A stretch of 64,000 bases of DNA from Thalassotalea sp. LPB0316 (lineage in GTDB: Bacteria; Pseudomonadota; Gammaproteobacteria; Enterobacterales; Alteromonadaceae), in assembly GCF_014898095.1 (NCBI RefSeq), contig NZ_CP062946.1, positions 124,001 through 188,000 of the forward strand, read 5' to 3'. The position numbers and the translations under genes were made by a program. Numbering within the stretch: position 1 is the first letter of the stretch; each line of letters starts with the position of its first letter. A model generated the notes under the pieces. It did no database searches. It was not told where the DNA came from and saw only the letters and a program-made list of their open reading frames with translations. Positions 45,175 to 54,140 of this stretch are shown here, piece after piece.

Positions 45175-47076
45175 TTAGAATCCACATTTGTTAGTAAACC
45201 AATCTAACATCTCACCGTAGAATTCTTTTTTGTGATCATAAAATAAGGTATCAGAGAAATGATCGGCATCTTGTAGCTCTACATATTTGTGATCTTTATT
45301 GAGTCGTTTAAGCTCGTCAACAAACTCTCGGCTATGGATCACCGGAACACGTTCATCAATGTCACCATGAACCACTAAAATAGGGATATTGACTTTCTCT
45401 ACTTGGTCGATTGGTGAAACACCTTCAATTGTAGGTTTTTGCAACTCTCTTAAGAAGCGGCTTTCGTTTAGCGTTGAGTTAATGCGATCTAAATTACTCA
45501 CCCCTGCACCAGCAATTGAACATTGATAAATATTATTTTCACGCATTGAGGCAGCAAATGCTGAGTAACCACCATAACTCCAACCAAACATACCTAACTT
45601 GTTTTTATCGGCTAAACCTTTTTTCACTAGGTATAGGGCTGAGTCGTCCATGTCATCTTGCATGATCAACCCCCATTGCTTGTCGCCGTCTTTCCAATGC
45701 TTCATGCCGTAACCTGTTGACCCTCTAAATTGAGGCTGAACAACCATGTAACCTTGACTTGCCAATAATTGTGTCCACGGATCGTAAATATTAACATCGC
45801 GAGCCCAAGGGCCACCATGCGGCATCACAACGGTTGGGTATGGGGCTTTGCCTTTAGTTGGTAGTGTTACATAAGCTTTCTGTTTTAATCCATCACGAGT
45901 TTTATATGAGATATATTTAACCTCAGATAACATGTCTGGCTTAATTTGTGGAGAAACGTCGCCAATCTTGTTTAACGTCTGCTTATAACTCAATAAGTAA
46001 TAAGTACCTGGATTTTTCGCAGAGCTTGTACGAATAACAATTTGGTTGTAGTCGTCAGAGTAACTTGATAACGAAACAAACTCGCCCGGAAATAAAGCTT
46101 CTATACCTTGATATAACGATTGCATTTCAAGATCTAAGAAATAACGCTTCGGTTGTTTGGTTGTATAGGTAAAACCTAAGCTCTTACCAAAGCGATCAAA
46201 CATAACGCCGTCAACATCAACATTCTCTAGACCAAATAAACGCTCAGAATATTTTTTGGTTTCAAGGTTGTAGAGATAAATGCCCGTCGTGTTTTGACCT
46301 CTATTGGCATTTACCCAAATTTCATTCGGATTTTCATCATTGAATCCTAAGAAATCAAAATTTGATCGATCACTTGGTGAATTCTGAAAGACTAATTGCC
46401 AATCATCGTCCCCTTGCTTGCGGGCAAAAATATCGATTGTATCTTCTGACGCGTTCCAACCCGTTGCCGCGCGAATTTCACCGTCTGCATCTGGCGTAAA
46501 GCCACCACTGCGTTTTGTATTCCCCCTAAGCACCATTTTAGTGCGACCTGTTTTAACGTTCATACGTACAACATCAGGGATATAATTGGCATTGATATCC
46601 ACTTCAACCAAGACCTCATTGGGATCATTCGGTAGTGGATCAATTATTTGGTAACCGCGGATATTTTTTTTACTTTGAAACGGAACTAGCCAGTCACCTT
46701 TACCATCGGCATCGGTGATGGCGAATTGGCCAACCCAATAACTGCTAGCGCCATCTCTTAAAATTTGTCTGAAAGAAACTGCGATCTTTTCATTGTTTAA
46801 CCAACTCACACCCGACACTAGCATCTTGCTAGCACCAAGTTTTACAGGGTCTTTAGTTAAATCTTTGGTTTGTCTTATTTCAATGTAGTAATCGCCGTTT
46901 TTGGTACTTGCTCTAACGATTGCGATCTGTTTTCCATCTGGGGAAACCGACACGCTGCGTATCATGGGCAAAATAGAAAATGCTTCGACAGCGTCAGCAG
47001 CTGAAGTCGCCTCTGCCTTAAGTGATGTGCCACACAATAGAGCGGCAGTTAAAATAAAATGAAAAACCTTTCTCAT
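45175..47076 (-). CDS. S9 family prolyl oligopeptidase, exported
   Basis: 633 residues from the ATG at 47076 (a GTG four codons earlier is also possible). Signal peptide MRKVFHFILTAALLCGTSLKAEA. A beta-propeller fills about 35-370, starting SVSPDGKQIAIVRAS. The alpha/beta-hydrolase domain has HGGPWARDVN, the nucleophile Ser in GMFGWSYGGYSAF, the Asp in VVHGDIDERVP and the His in QDADHFSD. It should cut oligopeptides in the periplasm or outside. The gene follows a TonB-dependent receptor on the same strand with a terminator-like hairpin between; the pair probably serves peptide uptake. Confidence 0.93.
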   Translation of the reverse strand: MRKVFHFILTAALLCGTSLKAEATSAADAVEAFSILPMIRSVSVSPDGKQIAIVRASTKNGDYYIEIRQTKDLTKDPVKLGASKMLVSGVSWLNNEKIAVSFRQILRDGASSYWVGQFAITDADGKGDWLVPFQSKKNIRGYQIIDPLPNDPNEVLVEVDINANYIPDVVRMNVKTGRTKMVLRGNTKRSGGFTPDADGEIRAATGWNASEDTIDIFARKQGDDDWQLVFQNSPSDRSNFDFLGFNDENPNEIWVNANRGQNTTGIYLYNLETKKYSERLFGLENVDVDGVMFDRFGKSLGFTYTTKQPKRYFLDLEMQSLYQGIEALFPGEFVSLSSYSDDYNQIVIRTSSAKNPGTYYLLSYKQTLNKIGDVSPQIKPDMLSEVKYISYKTRDGLKQKAYVTLPTKGKAPYPTVVMPHGGPWARDVNIYDPWTQLLASQGYMVVQPQFRGSTGYGMKHWKDGDKQWGLIMQDDMDDSALYLVKKGLADKNKLGMFGWSYGGYSAFAASMRENNIYQCSIAGAGVSNLDRINSTLNESRFLRELQKPTIEGVSPIDQVEKVNIPILVVHGDIDERVPVIHSREFVDELKRLNKDHKYVELQDADHFSDTLFYDHKKEFYGEMLDWFTNKCGF

Positions 47077-47102
47077 AACCTGTTTCACTTTTGTTAAAAA
47101 AT

Positions 47103-47132
47103 ATATAAATGGCCTCTATTGAGGCCATTTAT
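47103..47132 (-). terminator. Terminator-like hairpin between the TonB receptor and the S9 peptidase
   Basis: ATAAATGGCCTC, TATT loop, GAGGCCATTTAT: perfect 12-base arms. On the minus strand it is followed by an AT-rich run with several T. It may end or reduce read-through from the receptor gene into the peptidase gene. Confidence 0.75.
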
Positions 47133-47150
47133 CCCTTTTTAAGCTAATGC

Positions 47151-50100
47151 TTAAAATACCGCCGAGAAGTTAATAAACGGCGTACGACCAAACGTGTCAT
47201 AACCAACGCCTAACGGAATGTTAGTGTTAGAGAATGAACCACTTGGGTCAACTAATGGTGGCGCTTCATTGAATACGTTACGTACACCAACCGCTACGCG
47301 GAAGTCATCTGTTGAGTAGCTAACAGACATATTGTGTAAGAAGTAATCTTCAGTAGCACCTACAGGGCGACAATCCAATGGTACCGTTTGAGCTGCGTCA
47401 GAGTAGAAGCCGTCACAACCTACTTCAAATGCGTTAAAGCCGCCATCTTCGTCGTTGTAGTAGTCTTCTTTACCTTTACCAATGAATTGTGTGAACCAGT
47501 TAAAGCGCCAGTCATCATACTCAAATGATAACTGTGCTGTTGCACGCCACTCTGGGAAGTCAGGTTCACCAACGTTGTCATCAACTGAACCAAAGATATC
47601 AACAACTGCTTCATCCATTTTGGTCGCTTGAAGGTCTAGTGAAACATTCAAGTTTTGCTCGCCAACTAAGAAGTCTTGAGCGTAGTAAAGGTTGTAATCC
47701 ATACCTTTAGATGTTTCTAAACCGATGTTGATAAAACTTGCATCAACAAAGTTGATTTGTCCGTCGCTGTTACGAGATAAACGCGAACAGAAAGCATCGT
47801 TACCATCAGCTGAGTAACACTGGCTTACACTGTAAGCAGCTGTCGGCTCGGCAATTGAGTTAGTGATTTCAATATCGAATTTAGTCACAGAGAATGTTAA
47901 GTCAAACTCTTCACTAAACGGTTGCTCGAAGATAAAACCGTATGTTTTGGCAACTGATGTTTCTTCAGATAACTGAGTAGAACCACCTGAAACGATTTCA
48001 GTGCTGTTAGTTGGGGTAAACTTCTCAGTACCGTTTTGACCTAAACCTAGTAAAGTTGGATCAACACCGTCAGCGTTACACGCTTGTAATACCGTAGGAT
48101 CACGTGTATCACGAGTTGGATCATAAGCATCTGGAGCCGTTGGGTCTAAGGCATCAGAAATACGAGCATCTGATGGTACAACACAAGGGTCAGTAACTGA
48201 GTTAAAGCCCGTTGTACCCGCTAAGAAGCGCTCACGTAAGTTTGGTGCACGGTATGACGTACCTTTAGTACCACGTAAAGTGAACCACTCAACAGGACGG
48301 TAAACACCCTTCAAGCTGTAAGTTGTTGCAGCGTCATAGTAGCTCTCATCTGTCCAACGACCAGACATTGTGAAGGTAAACTCTTCGACACCTGGACGAC
48401 CTGAAACAAGTGGTAACTCAATTTCAGTGAAGAATTCTTTAAAGCTGCGGTCACCGTTAGCACCTTTATCAGAGAACCAACCCCATAACAAACCGTCAGT
48501 CGCTACGTCGTTGTTATTGGTTTTGATTTCTTCTTTACGGTACTCAGCACCAAAAATTGCGTTTACTGGGTTGCCGTTCCAAGGTAGTTTACCTAACTCA
48601 CCACCAACGAAACCGACAGTAACGAACTGCTCAATTTCTGTATCTGCGATACGATCAGACATCAAGTAGTCATACTCAGCAGCAGTTAATGTACCACCAC
48701 CGGTTTGGTATATGTTGTCAGCAAATAAGTTAACCGGTACACAGCCATCAGAACCGTCACCACAAGTCACTGAACCATCAGCATTTAATACTGACGTGTT
48801 CAACGAGTGAATTAAATTAGCTTCGTTGATACCGCGCGTAATGTATTCACCTGATGACGCACTAAATGACGCGTAAACATCATAGTACCAGTTATCTAAA
48901 CCAACTGACTCTAAACCAGTTAGGTTACCTGTAACACCACCAACTAAACGGTATTGTGATACATCAACTTTATGCGTATCACGGTCACCGTGAATATTGA
49001 TAATTGGCATAGCACGCAATGGACCTGCGTTACCAAAACCTAAAACACCAAAACAGTCAATACCGTTGATACCATTCGGGTTACACGGGTTGAATGGGTT
49101 GTCTGCTTCTACCATTTGGAAAAGCTGGGCACCTGGTGAGAACTGATCTGAGTTACGTTGAGCGTATAATGCATCAAAGTAAATCGTTGTATCGTTCTCG
49201 TCTTGGAAGTTGTATTCACCGTTGGCAACAACTGAGATACGCTCGTTCTTACCTAAGTAGTCACCTGATTTGTAGTAATCAGATTGTTGGAAAGCATAGC
49301 GTGGGTCTTGGAAATCAAAATCGCGTAGACCGTCGCCATTACCGTCAGGGAAAGCCACATCATGGATGCCGTCGCCATTTGAATCACCAGTAATCCAAGT
49401 CGGTAATAAGCCCGCATATTGGAAAGGAACAGTTGATTCACTCCAGTTTGGAATACCCGTATTGGTGAAACCAGGTGTATTGTACACTGAGCCCCAGAAA
49501 CCGTTTTCAATAAACATACGGTTTGTTAGTGGGAAGATATCACAAGAGTCTTCACCGTTAACTGTTGGGCCAATACCGCCGTAACGCTTAACAATATCGC
49601 CATTTTCTGTTTCAAAAATGCGCTCTTCACAGCCTCTTACAAATGGGTTATCAGCTAGTGATTGCGCCTTGCGGTCGTAATATTCAGCACCAATGGCAAT
49701 GTAACCATTATCTGATGTTTTACCCCACATAGCAGATAAAACAGTTTCTTCACCACCGTCGCCTTTTGGTTGGTTAGCAGAACCTTGGATTTCAAAACCT
49801 TCGAAATCTTGACGTAACATCACGTTTGCTACACCGGCGATAGCATCAGAACCGTATACTGTTGATGCACCATCGTATAAGTTTTCGATGCGCTCAATCA
49901 TTACCGCTGGGATCAAGTTCAAATCTGGTGTTGTTGGCGCGCCACCAACACCGGCCGGAGCCATACGGCGACCGTTGATCATAACTAAGGTACGATCTGC
50001 ACCTAAGCCACGGAAACCAATTGATGCTGAACCAGGGCCGTTATCTAAAACATAACCACCAAAGGTATTATCGATTTGGGCACCAGCGGCTTGGTTTGTT

Positions 50101-50393
50101 CTTTGCAACATTTGCGTTGCGTCAAATAAACCTAGCTCACGTGAAATTTCACCACTGATGACTTGTACTGGAGAAGCAGTATCAAATTCACTACGACGAA
50201 TACGAGAACCAGTAACGACGATGCGCTCTTCTGTTTCTTCTTCTAGTAATGGATCTGTTTGAACTTCGTTTGCGGCGGCTTGTACTGCAATAGCTTGCTC
50301 TTGAGCATCTTGAGCATAGGCATTGACACTACATGCAGCACCAAGCATAAGCGCTAATTTAATACCTTTAGCGACATTATTAAGCTTGTTCAT
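47151..50393 (-). CDS. Large TonB-dependent outer-membrane receptor
   Basis: 1080 residues. Signal peptide ends in NAYAQ (about residue 28). Plug: EERIVVTGSRIRRSEFDTASPVQVISGEI, then GFRGLGADRTLVMINGRRM and YGSDAIAGVANVMLRQDFEG. A long barrel has many Asp/Asn/Gly-rich loops, and the C-terminal strand ends in INFSAVF with terminal Phe. Calcium-like DGNGDGLRDFDFQD near 350 lies in an outer loop. The substrate is likely a peptide or large polymer, judged from the neighbouring S9 peptidase. SD GGGAG precedes the ATG. Confidence 0.93.
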   Translation of the reverse strand: MNKLNNVAKGIKLALMLGAACSVNAYAQDAQEQAIAVQAAANEVQTDPLLEEETEERIVVTGSRIRRSEFDTASPVQVISGEISRELGLFDATQMLQRTNQAAGAQIDNTFGGYVLDNGPGSASIGFRGLGADRTLVMINGRRMAPAGVGGAPTTPDLNLIPAVMIERIENLYDGASTVYGSDAIAGVANVMLRQDFEGFEIQGSANQPKGDGGEETVLSAMWGKTSDNGYIAIGAEYYDRKAQSLADNPFVRGCEERIFETENGDIVKRYGGIGPTVNGEDSCDIFPLTNRMFIENGFWGSVYNTPGFTNTGIPNWSESTVPFQYAGLLPTWITGDSNGDGIHDVAFPDGNGDGLRDFDFQDPRYAFQQSDYYKSGDYLGKNERISVVANGEYNFQDENDTTIYFDALYAQRNSDQFSPGAQLFQMVEADNPFNPCNPNGINGIDCFGVLGFGNAGPLRAMPIINIHGDRDTHKVDVSQYRLVGGVTGNLTGLESVGLDNWYYDVYASFSASSGEYITRGINEANLIHSLNTSVLNADGSVTCGDGSDGCVPVNLFADNIYQTGGGTLTAAEYDYLMSDRIADTEIEQFVTVGFVGGELGKLPWNGNPVNAIFGAEYRKEEIKTNNNDVATDGLLWGWFSDKGANGDRSFKEFFTEIELPLVSGRPGVEEFTFTMSGRWTDESYYDAATTYSLKGVYRPVEWFTLRGTKGTSYRAPNLRERFLAGTTGFNSVTDPCVVPSDARISDALDPTAPDAYDPTRDTRDPTVLQACNADGVDPTLLGLGQNGTEKFTPTNSTEIVSGGSTQLSEETSVAKTYGFIFEQPFSEEFDLTFSVTKFDIEITNSIAEPTAAYSVSQCYSADGNDAFCSRLSRNSDGQINFVDASFINIGLETSKGMDYNLYYAQDFLVGEQNLNVSLDLQATKMDEAVVDIFGSVDDNVGEPDFPEWRATAQLSFEYDDWRFNWFTQFIGKGKEDYYNDEDGGFNAFEVGCDGFYSDAAQTVPLDCRPVGATEDYFLHNMSVSYSTDDFRVAVGVRNVFNEAPPLVDPSGSFSNTNIPLGVGYDTFGRTPFINFSAVF

Positions 50394-50427
50394 ATAGTTA
50401 TTACTCCCTGAACGTTTTTATTATTTT

Positions 50428-50507
50428 GTACAGACCTTGCATCTGTACGGTGATCGATTTATATCGATTTATGGCTTTAACAACTTGTATAAATTAATTG
50501 TTAAAGC
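50428..50507 (-). promoter_or_regulatory. Operator-like repeats upstream of the large TonB receptor gene
   Basis: Three repeats lie within 80 bases before the gene: GTACAGA-N7-TCTGTAC (50428-50448), a tandem 10-mer ATCGATTTAT x2 (50453-50472), and GCTTTAACAA-N14-TTGTTAAAGC (50474-50507). The rest of the region to 50700 is AT-rich and has no gene. The binding protein is unknown. Confidence 0.45.
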
Positions 50508-50707
50508 TCAATTTTGACACAAATGTTAAAATTTTGTAACTTTTATTTACATGTTAATTTAAAGTTATTTTTGTGTTAATGACAATAGCAAATGTAATGA
50601 TATTTACACAAAAAACAATCGATTTTTGAACTAGTCGCGCCAAAGCATTGATTATCAAGGAGTACAGGAAGATAGGGTGTTTAAAACAGTTGAATATATT
50701 TCATGTA

Positions 50708-50749
50708 AAAAAAAGAGGTCAGCGCAGTTACTGCGTTGACCTCTTTTTT
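50708..50749 (-). terminator. Rho-independent terminator of the pyruvate dehydrogenase operon
   Basis: AAAAGAGGTCAGCGCAG, TTA loop, CTGCGTTGACCTCTTTTTT; one G-U pair. It lies about 95 bases downstream of the lpdA stop on the minus strand. Confidence 0.88.
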
Positions 50750-50841
50750 ACAATTGACGAAAAATTGTAAATATTTTTTTATCAGGGCTATCCTTGCCCT
50801 CACCACAGGGGTTGCCTGCGGCAATGAAAAGTAAGTCCCAC

Positions 50842-52275
50842 TTACTTTTTCTTCTTAACGGCTTTTGCGTTTGGTAAATCGGTAATTGAACCTTCAAATA
50901 CCTCAGCTGCTAAGCCGATTGATTCATTTAATGTTGGGTGAGCGTGGATGGTTAAACCTACGTCTTCAGCATCAGCACCCATTTCAACTGCTAGGCCAAT
51001 TTCACCTAACATTTCACCAGCGTTGATACCAACAATTGCACCACCTAATACGCGACCAGATTCTTTGTCGAAGATTAACTTGGTTTTACCTTCAGTACGC
51101 GCTGATGCAATCGCACGGCCAGATGCTGACCATGGGAAGTTAGCCACTTCAATGTTTAAACCTTGCTCTTTTGCTTCGCGCTCAGTAACACCAACCCATG
51201 CAATTTCAGGATCTGTGTAAGCAATTGAAGGGATACAACGCGGGTCAAACTCGTGCTTCTTACCTGAAATAACTTCGGCAGCAACGTGTGCTTCGTGTAC
51301 CGCTTTGTGAGCAAGCATAGGTTGACCAACAACATCACCAATAGCAAAGATATGAGGCACGTTGGTACGCATCTCTTTAGATACGTTAATGAAACCACGC
51401 TCGTCTACGTTTACGCCAGCTTTGTCAGCGTCAACTAAGTGACCGTTTGGCTTACGACCAACAGCAACTAAGATCTTATCGTAACGCACTTGACCTTCTG
51501 GTGCGTTCTTACCTTCGAAAGTTACGTATAAACCGTCTTCTTTCGCATCAACAGCTACAACCTTAGTTGAAAGCATGATTGATTCGAAACGCGGCTTGTT
51601 GTACTTAGTGTAAATTTTAACAACGTCAGCATCTGCAGCAGGTACTAATTGGTCAGCAAATTCTACCACTGAAACTTTAGCGCCTAACGAGCTGTATACC
51701 GTACCCATCTCTAGGCCGATGATACCACCACCAAGGACTAACATTTCACCTGGAACGTCTTTAAGCTCTAGAGCGCCAGTTGAGTCGATAATACGGTCGT
51801 CTTCAGGAATGAAAGGTAAGTTAACAACTGAAGAACCACAAGCGATAATCGCGTTGTCGAATGTTACTGTTGTTTTGCCATCAGCGCCTTCAACTTCAAT
51901 TGTTTTGTCTGAAGTGAATTTACCGTAACCTGTTACCGTTTTAACTTTACGCATTTTCGCCATACCAGCGATACCTTGCGTAAGCTTGCCAACAACGTCT
52001 TTATCTTTCCATTGGCGGATTTTTTCTAAATCGATCTCAGGCTGACCAAATGTCACACCGTGTGATGCCATATCTTTTGCATCATCAAGCACTTTAGCAA
52101 CGTGTAATAACGCTTTAGATGGGATACAACCAACGTTTAAACAAACACCACCTAAATTGCTGTACTTTTCTACTAATACTACGTCTAAACCTAAGTCTGC
52201 TGCACGAAATGCTGCAGAATAACCACCAGGACCTGAACCTAAAACTACGACTTGAGTTTTAATCTCGTTGCTCAT
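50842..52275 (-). CDS. lpdA: Dihydrolipoyl dehydrogenase (E3)
   Basis: 477 residues. FAD site VVVLGSGPGGYSAAFRAADLG; redox disulfide Cys45/Cys50 in GGVCLNVGCIPSK; NAD site LGGGIIGLEMGTVYSSLG; C-terminal His-Glu pair in HAHPTLNESIG. It re-oxidises dihydrolipoamide for the pyruvate and 2-oxoglutarate dehydrogenase complexes. It lies 177 bases after aceF, with a hairpin in the gap, so it may be regulated apart from aceEF. Confidence 0.98.
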   Translation of the reverse strand: MSNEIKTQVVVLGSGPGGYSAAFRAADLGLDVVLVEKYSNLGGVCLNVGCIPSKALLHVAKVLDDAKDMASHGVTFGQPEIDLEKIRQWKDKDVVGKLTQGIAGMAKMRKVKTVTGYGKFTSDKTIEVEGADGKTTVTFDNAIIACGSSVVNLPFIPEDDRIIDSTGALELKDVPGEMLVLGGGIIGLEMGTVYSSLGAKVSVVEFADQLVPAADADVVKIYTKYNKPRFESIMLSTKVVAVDAKEDGLYVTFEGKNAPEGQVRYDKILVAVGRKPNGHLVDADKAGVNVDERGFINVSKEMRTNVPHIFAIGDVVGQPMLAHKAVHEAHVAAEVISGKKHEFDPRCIPSIAYTDPEIAWVGVTEREAKEQGLNIEVANFPWSASGRAIASARTEGKTKLIFDKESGRVLGGAIVGINAGEMLGEIGLAVEMGADAEDVGLTIHAHPTLNESIGLAAEVFEGSITDLPNAKAVKKKK

Positions 52276-52397
52276 GCTAACCTCAATATTTTTTTGTTTA
52301 ACTGTTACCTGCTTGATTTTTTGAGTAACAATTCATCATTTGCTGGCGAGCAGTTTACTGAAACTCGAGCCTGTTCGCCATCTTTTAATCAATTTAA

Positions 52398-52442
52398 GTC
52401 GGTAAAAATAGAAGTTAACTGTAAACTTTTCTTCTTACCGAC
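52398..52442 (-). promoter_or_regulatory. Hairpin in the aceF-lpdA gap
   Basis: GTCGGTAA (52398-52405) pairs with TTACCGAC (52435-52442); an inner GAAG/CTTC pairs too. A second inverted repeat, TGTTAC...GTAACA, lies closer to lpdA. It could be an attenuator or an mRNA processing site. Confidence 0.4.
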
Positions 52443-52452
52443 AACTTTTGAT

Positions 52453-54123
52453 TTATAACACTAATTTTCTGATATCTGCCATCACAGATGATAAGTGGAC
52501 AATAAAGCGCGCAGCCACGGCACCGTCGATCACGCGGTGATCATAAGACAATGATAATGGCAACATTAAGCGGGGCTCAAAGTCCTTGCCGTTCCACTTA
52601 GGTTTCATTTCAGATTTTGATACACCTAAAATCGCGACATCTGGCGCATTTACGATTGGGGTAAATGCAGTACCGCCAATACCACCAAGGCTTGAGATAC
52701 TAAAACAGCTACCTTGCATGTCAGCAGCTTTTAGCTTGCCATCGCGTGCTTTAGCACTAATTTCTAATAACTCTTTTGATAGCTGGTAAATACCTTTTTG
52801 GTCGACATCGCGCACAACAGGTACCACTAAACCATTTGGTGTATCTACCGCTACGCCGATATGACAGTATTTTTTCATGATCAAGCTTTCGCCATCATCA
52901 CTTAAACTTGAGTTAAATACTGGGTATGCGCGAAGCGCGTCAGCAACGGCTTTCATAATGAACACAAGTGGTGTGATCTTAAAGCCCATTTTTTGCTTTT
53001 CACAAACCACATTTTGCTCTTTGCGGAAGGCTTCAACGTTAGTAATGTCGGCTTCATCAAACTGGGTAACATGTGGAATTGTAACCCAGTTGCGATGTAA
53101 GTTCGGGCCAGAAATTTTCTGAATACGCGTTAATGGTACTTCTTCAATTTCACCAAACTTAGAAAAATCAACTTTGCGACCTTCGATAACTTGTAAGCCA
53201 CCTGAACCACCAGCCACTGAGGTACCGGCGTTAGCTTTCGGGCGAGATAGTTCGTATTTAACGTATGATTGTACGTCTTCTTTTAAAATACGACCTTTGC
53301 GTCCGGTGCCCTTAACTAAGCTTAGGTCTACGCCAAACTCACGCGCTAAACGGCGAATCGACGGCGAGGTAAAGATACTGCCACTGCCCTTTGTTTCACC
53401 GGCATGAGGATGATGTGGTACTGGTGCAGATTTAGGTGCTTCAGCTTTTGGTGCAGCTGCTGGGGTTGGTGCAACTTCGGCTTTCGGCGCTTCTGCCTGT
53501 GCTGGCGCAGCTTCAACTGGCGCACCGCCTGCTGTTTCAAGTTTAATAACAAGTGAGCCTTGTTTAACTTTATCACCAACAGCAACTAACACTTCTTTTA
53601 CTGTACCGGCATGCGTTGATGGTACATCCATGGTTGCTTTATCAGTTTCTAAGGTAATTAAACCGTCTTCTTCGGCGATTTCATCACCAACAGCTACGAT
53701 AACGTCAATGACGTCAACTTCGCCATCTTCACCGATATCTGGCACTGCGATTGTAATAACTTCACTTGCACCACTTGTTACTGGTACGGGAGTTTCAGTT
53801 GCTGCTGGCGCTTGTTCAACGGCTGGCGCTTCAACTGGTGCAGGCTCTTCAGCCACTTCAGGTTCAGCTGCCGGCGCGCTTGCACCTTCAGCTTTCATTT
53901 CACCAATTTTGTCGCCTTCTTTGATTTTATCACCAACACTCACACTCAATGACACTAACTGACCTGCAATGGGTGCAGGAATGTCCATTGATGCTTTATC
54001 GGTTTCAACGGTAACAATACCTTCATCGGCTTCTAGTGTGTCGCCCACAGCAACACAGATTTCGATAATTTCAACTTCTTCGCCACCAACGTCTGGGACT
54101 AGAATTTCTTGAATATCTGACAT
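52453..54123 (-). CDS. aceF: Dihydrolipoyllysine acetyltransferase (E2) of pyruvate dehydrogenase
   Basis: 556 residues. Two lipoyl domains, with lipoylated Lys43 ([11 protein letters not shown]) and Lys162 ([11 protein letters not shown]), joined by Ala/Pro/Glu-rich linkers; E. coli has three. A peripheral subunit-binding domain, [20 protein letters not shown], is near 250. The catalytic domain ends with [17 protein letters not shown], which carries the active-site His and Asp. It transfers acetyl groups to CoA. 17 bases after aceE. Confidence 0.98.
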   Translation of the reverse strand: MSDIQEILVPDVGGEEVEIIEICVAVGDTLEADEGIVTVETDKASMDIPAPIAGQLVSLSVSVGDKIKEGDKIGEMKAEGASAPAAEPEVAEEPAPVEAPAVEQAPAATETPVPVTSGASEVITIAVPDIGEDGEVDVIDVIVAVGDEIAEEDGLITLETDKATMDVPSTHAGTVKEVLVAVGDKVKQGSLVIKLETAGGAPVEAAPAQAEAPKAEVAPTPAAAPKAEAPKSAPVPHHPHAGETKGSGSIFTSPSIRRLAREFGVDLSLVKGTGRKGRILKEDVQSYVKYELSRPKANAGTSVAGGSGGLQVIEGRKVDFSKFGEIEEVPLTRIQKISGPNLHRNWVTIPHVTQFDEADITNVEAFRKEQNVVCEKQKMGFKITPLVFIMKAVADALRAYPVFNSSLSDDGESLIMKKYCHIGVAVDTPNGLVVPVVRDVDQKGIYQLSKELLEISAKARDGKLKAADMQGSCFSISSLGGIGGTAFTPIVNAPDVAILGVSKSEMKPKWNGKDFEPRLMLPLSLSYDHRVIDGAVAARFIVHLSSVMADIRKLVL

Positions 54124-54140
54124 TATTTGATCCTCTAGCC

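Noticed and set aside
53630..53962. 110-codon Ser/Thr/Ala-rich plus-strand frame over aceF
   Set aside because: It is the complement of the Ala/Pro/Glu-rich lipoyl linkers; low complexity explains the lack of stops.
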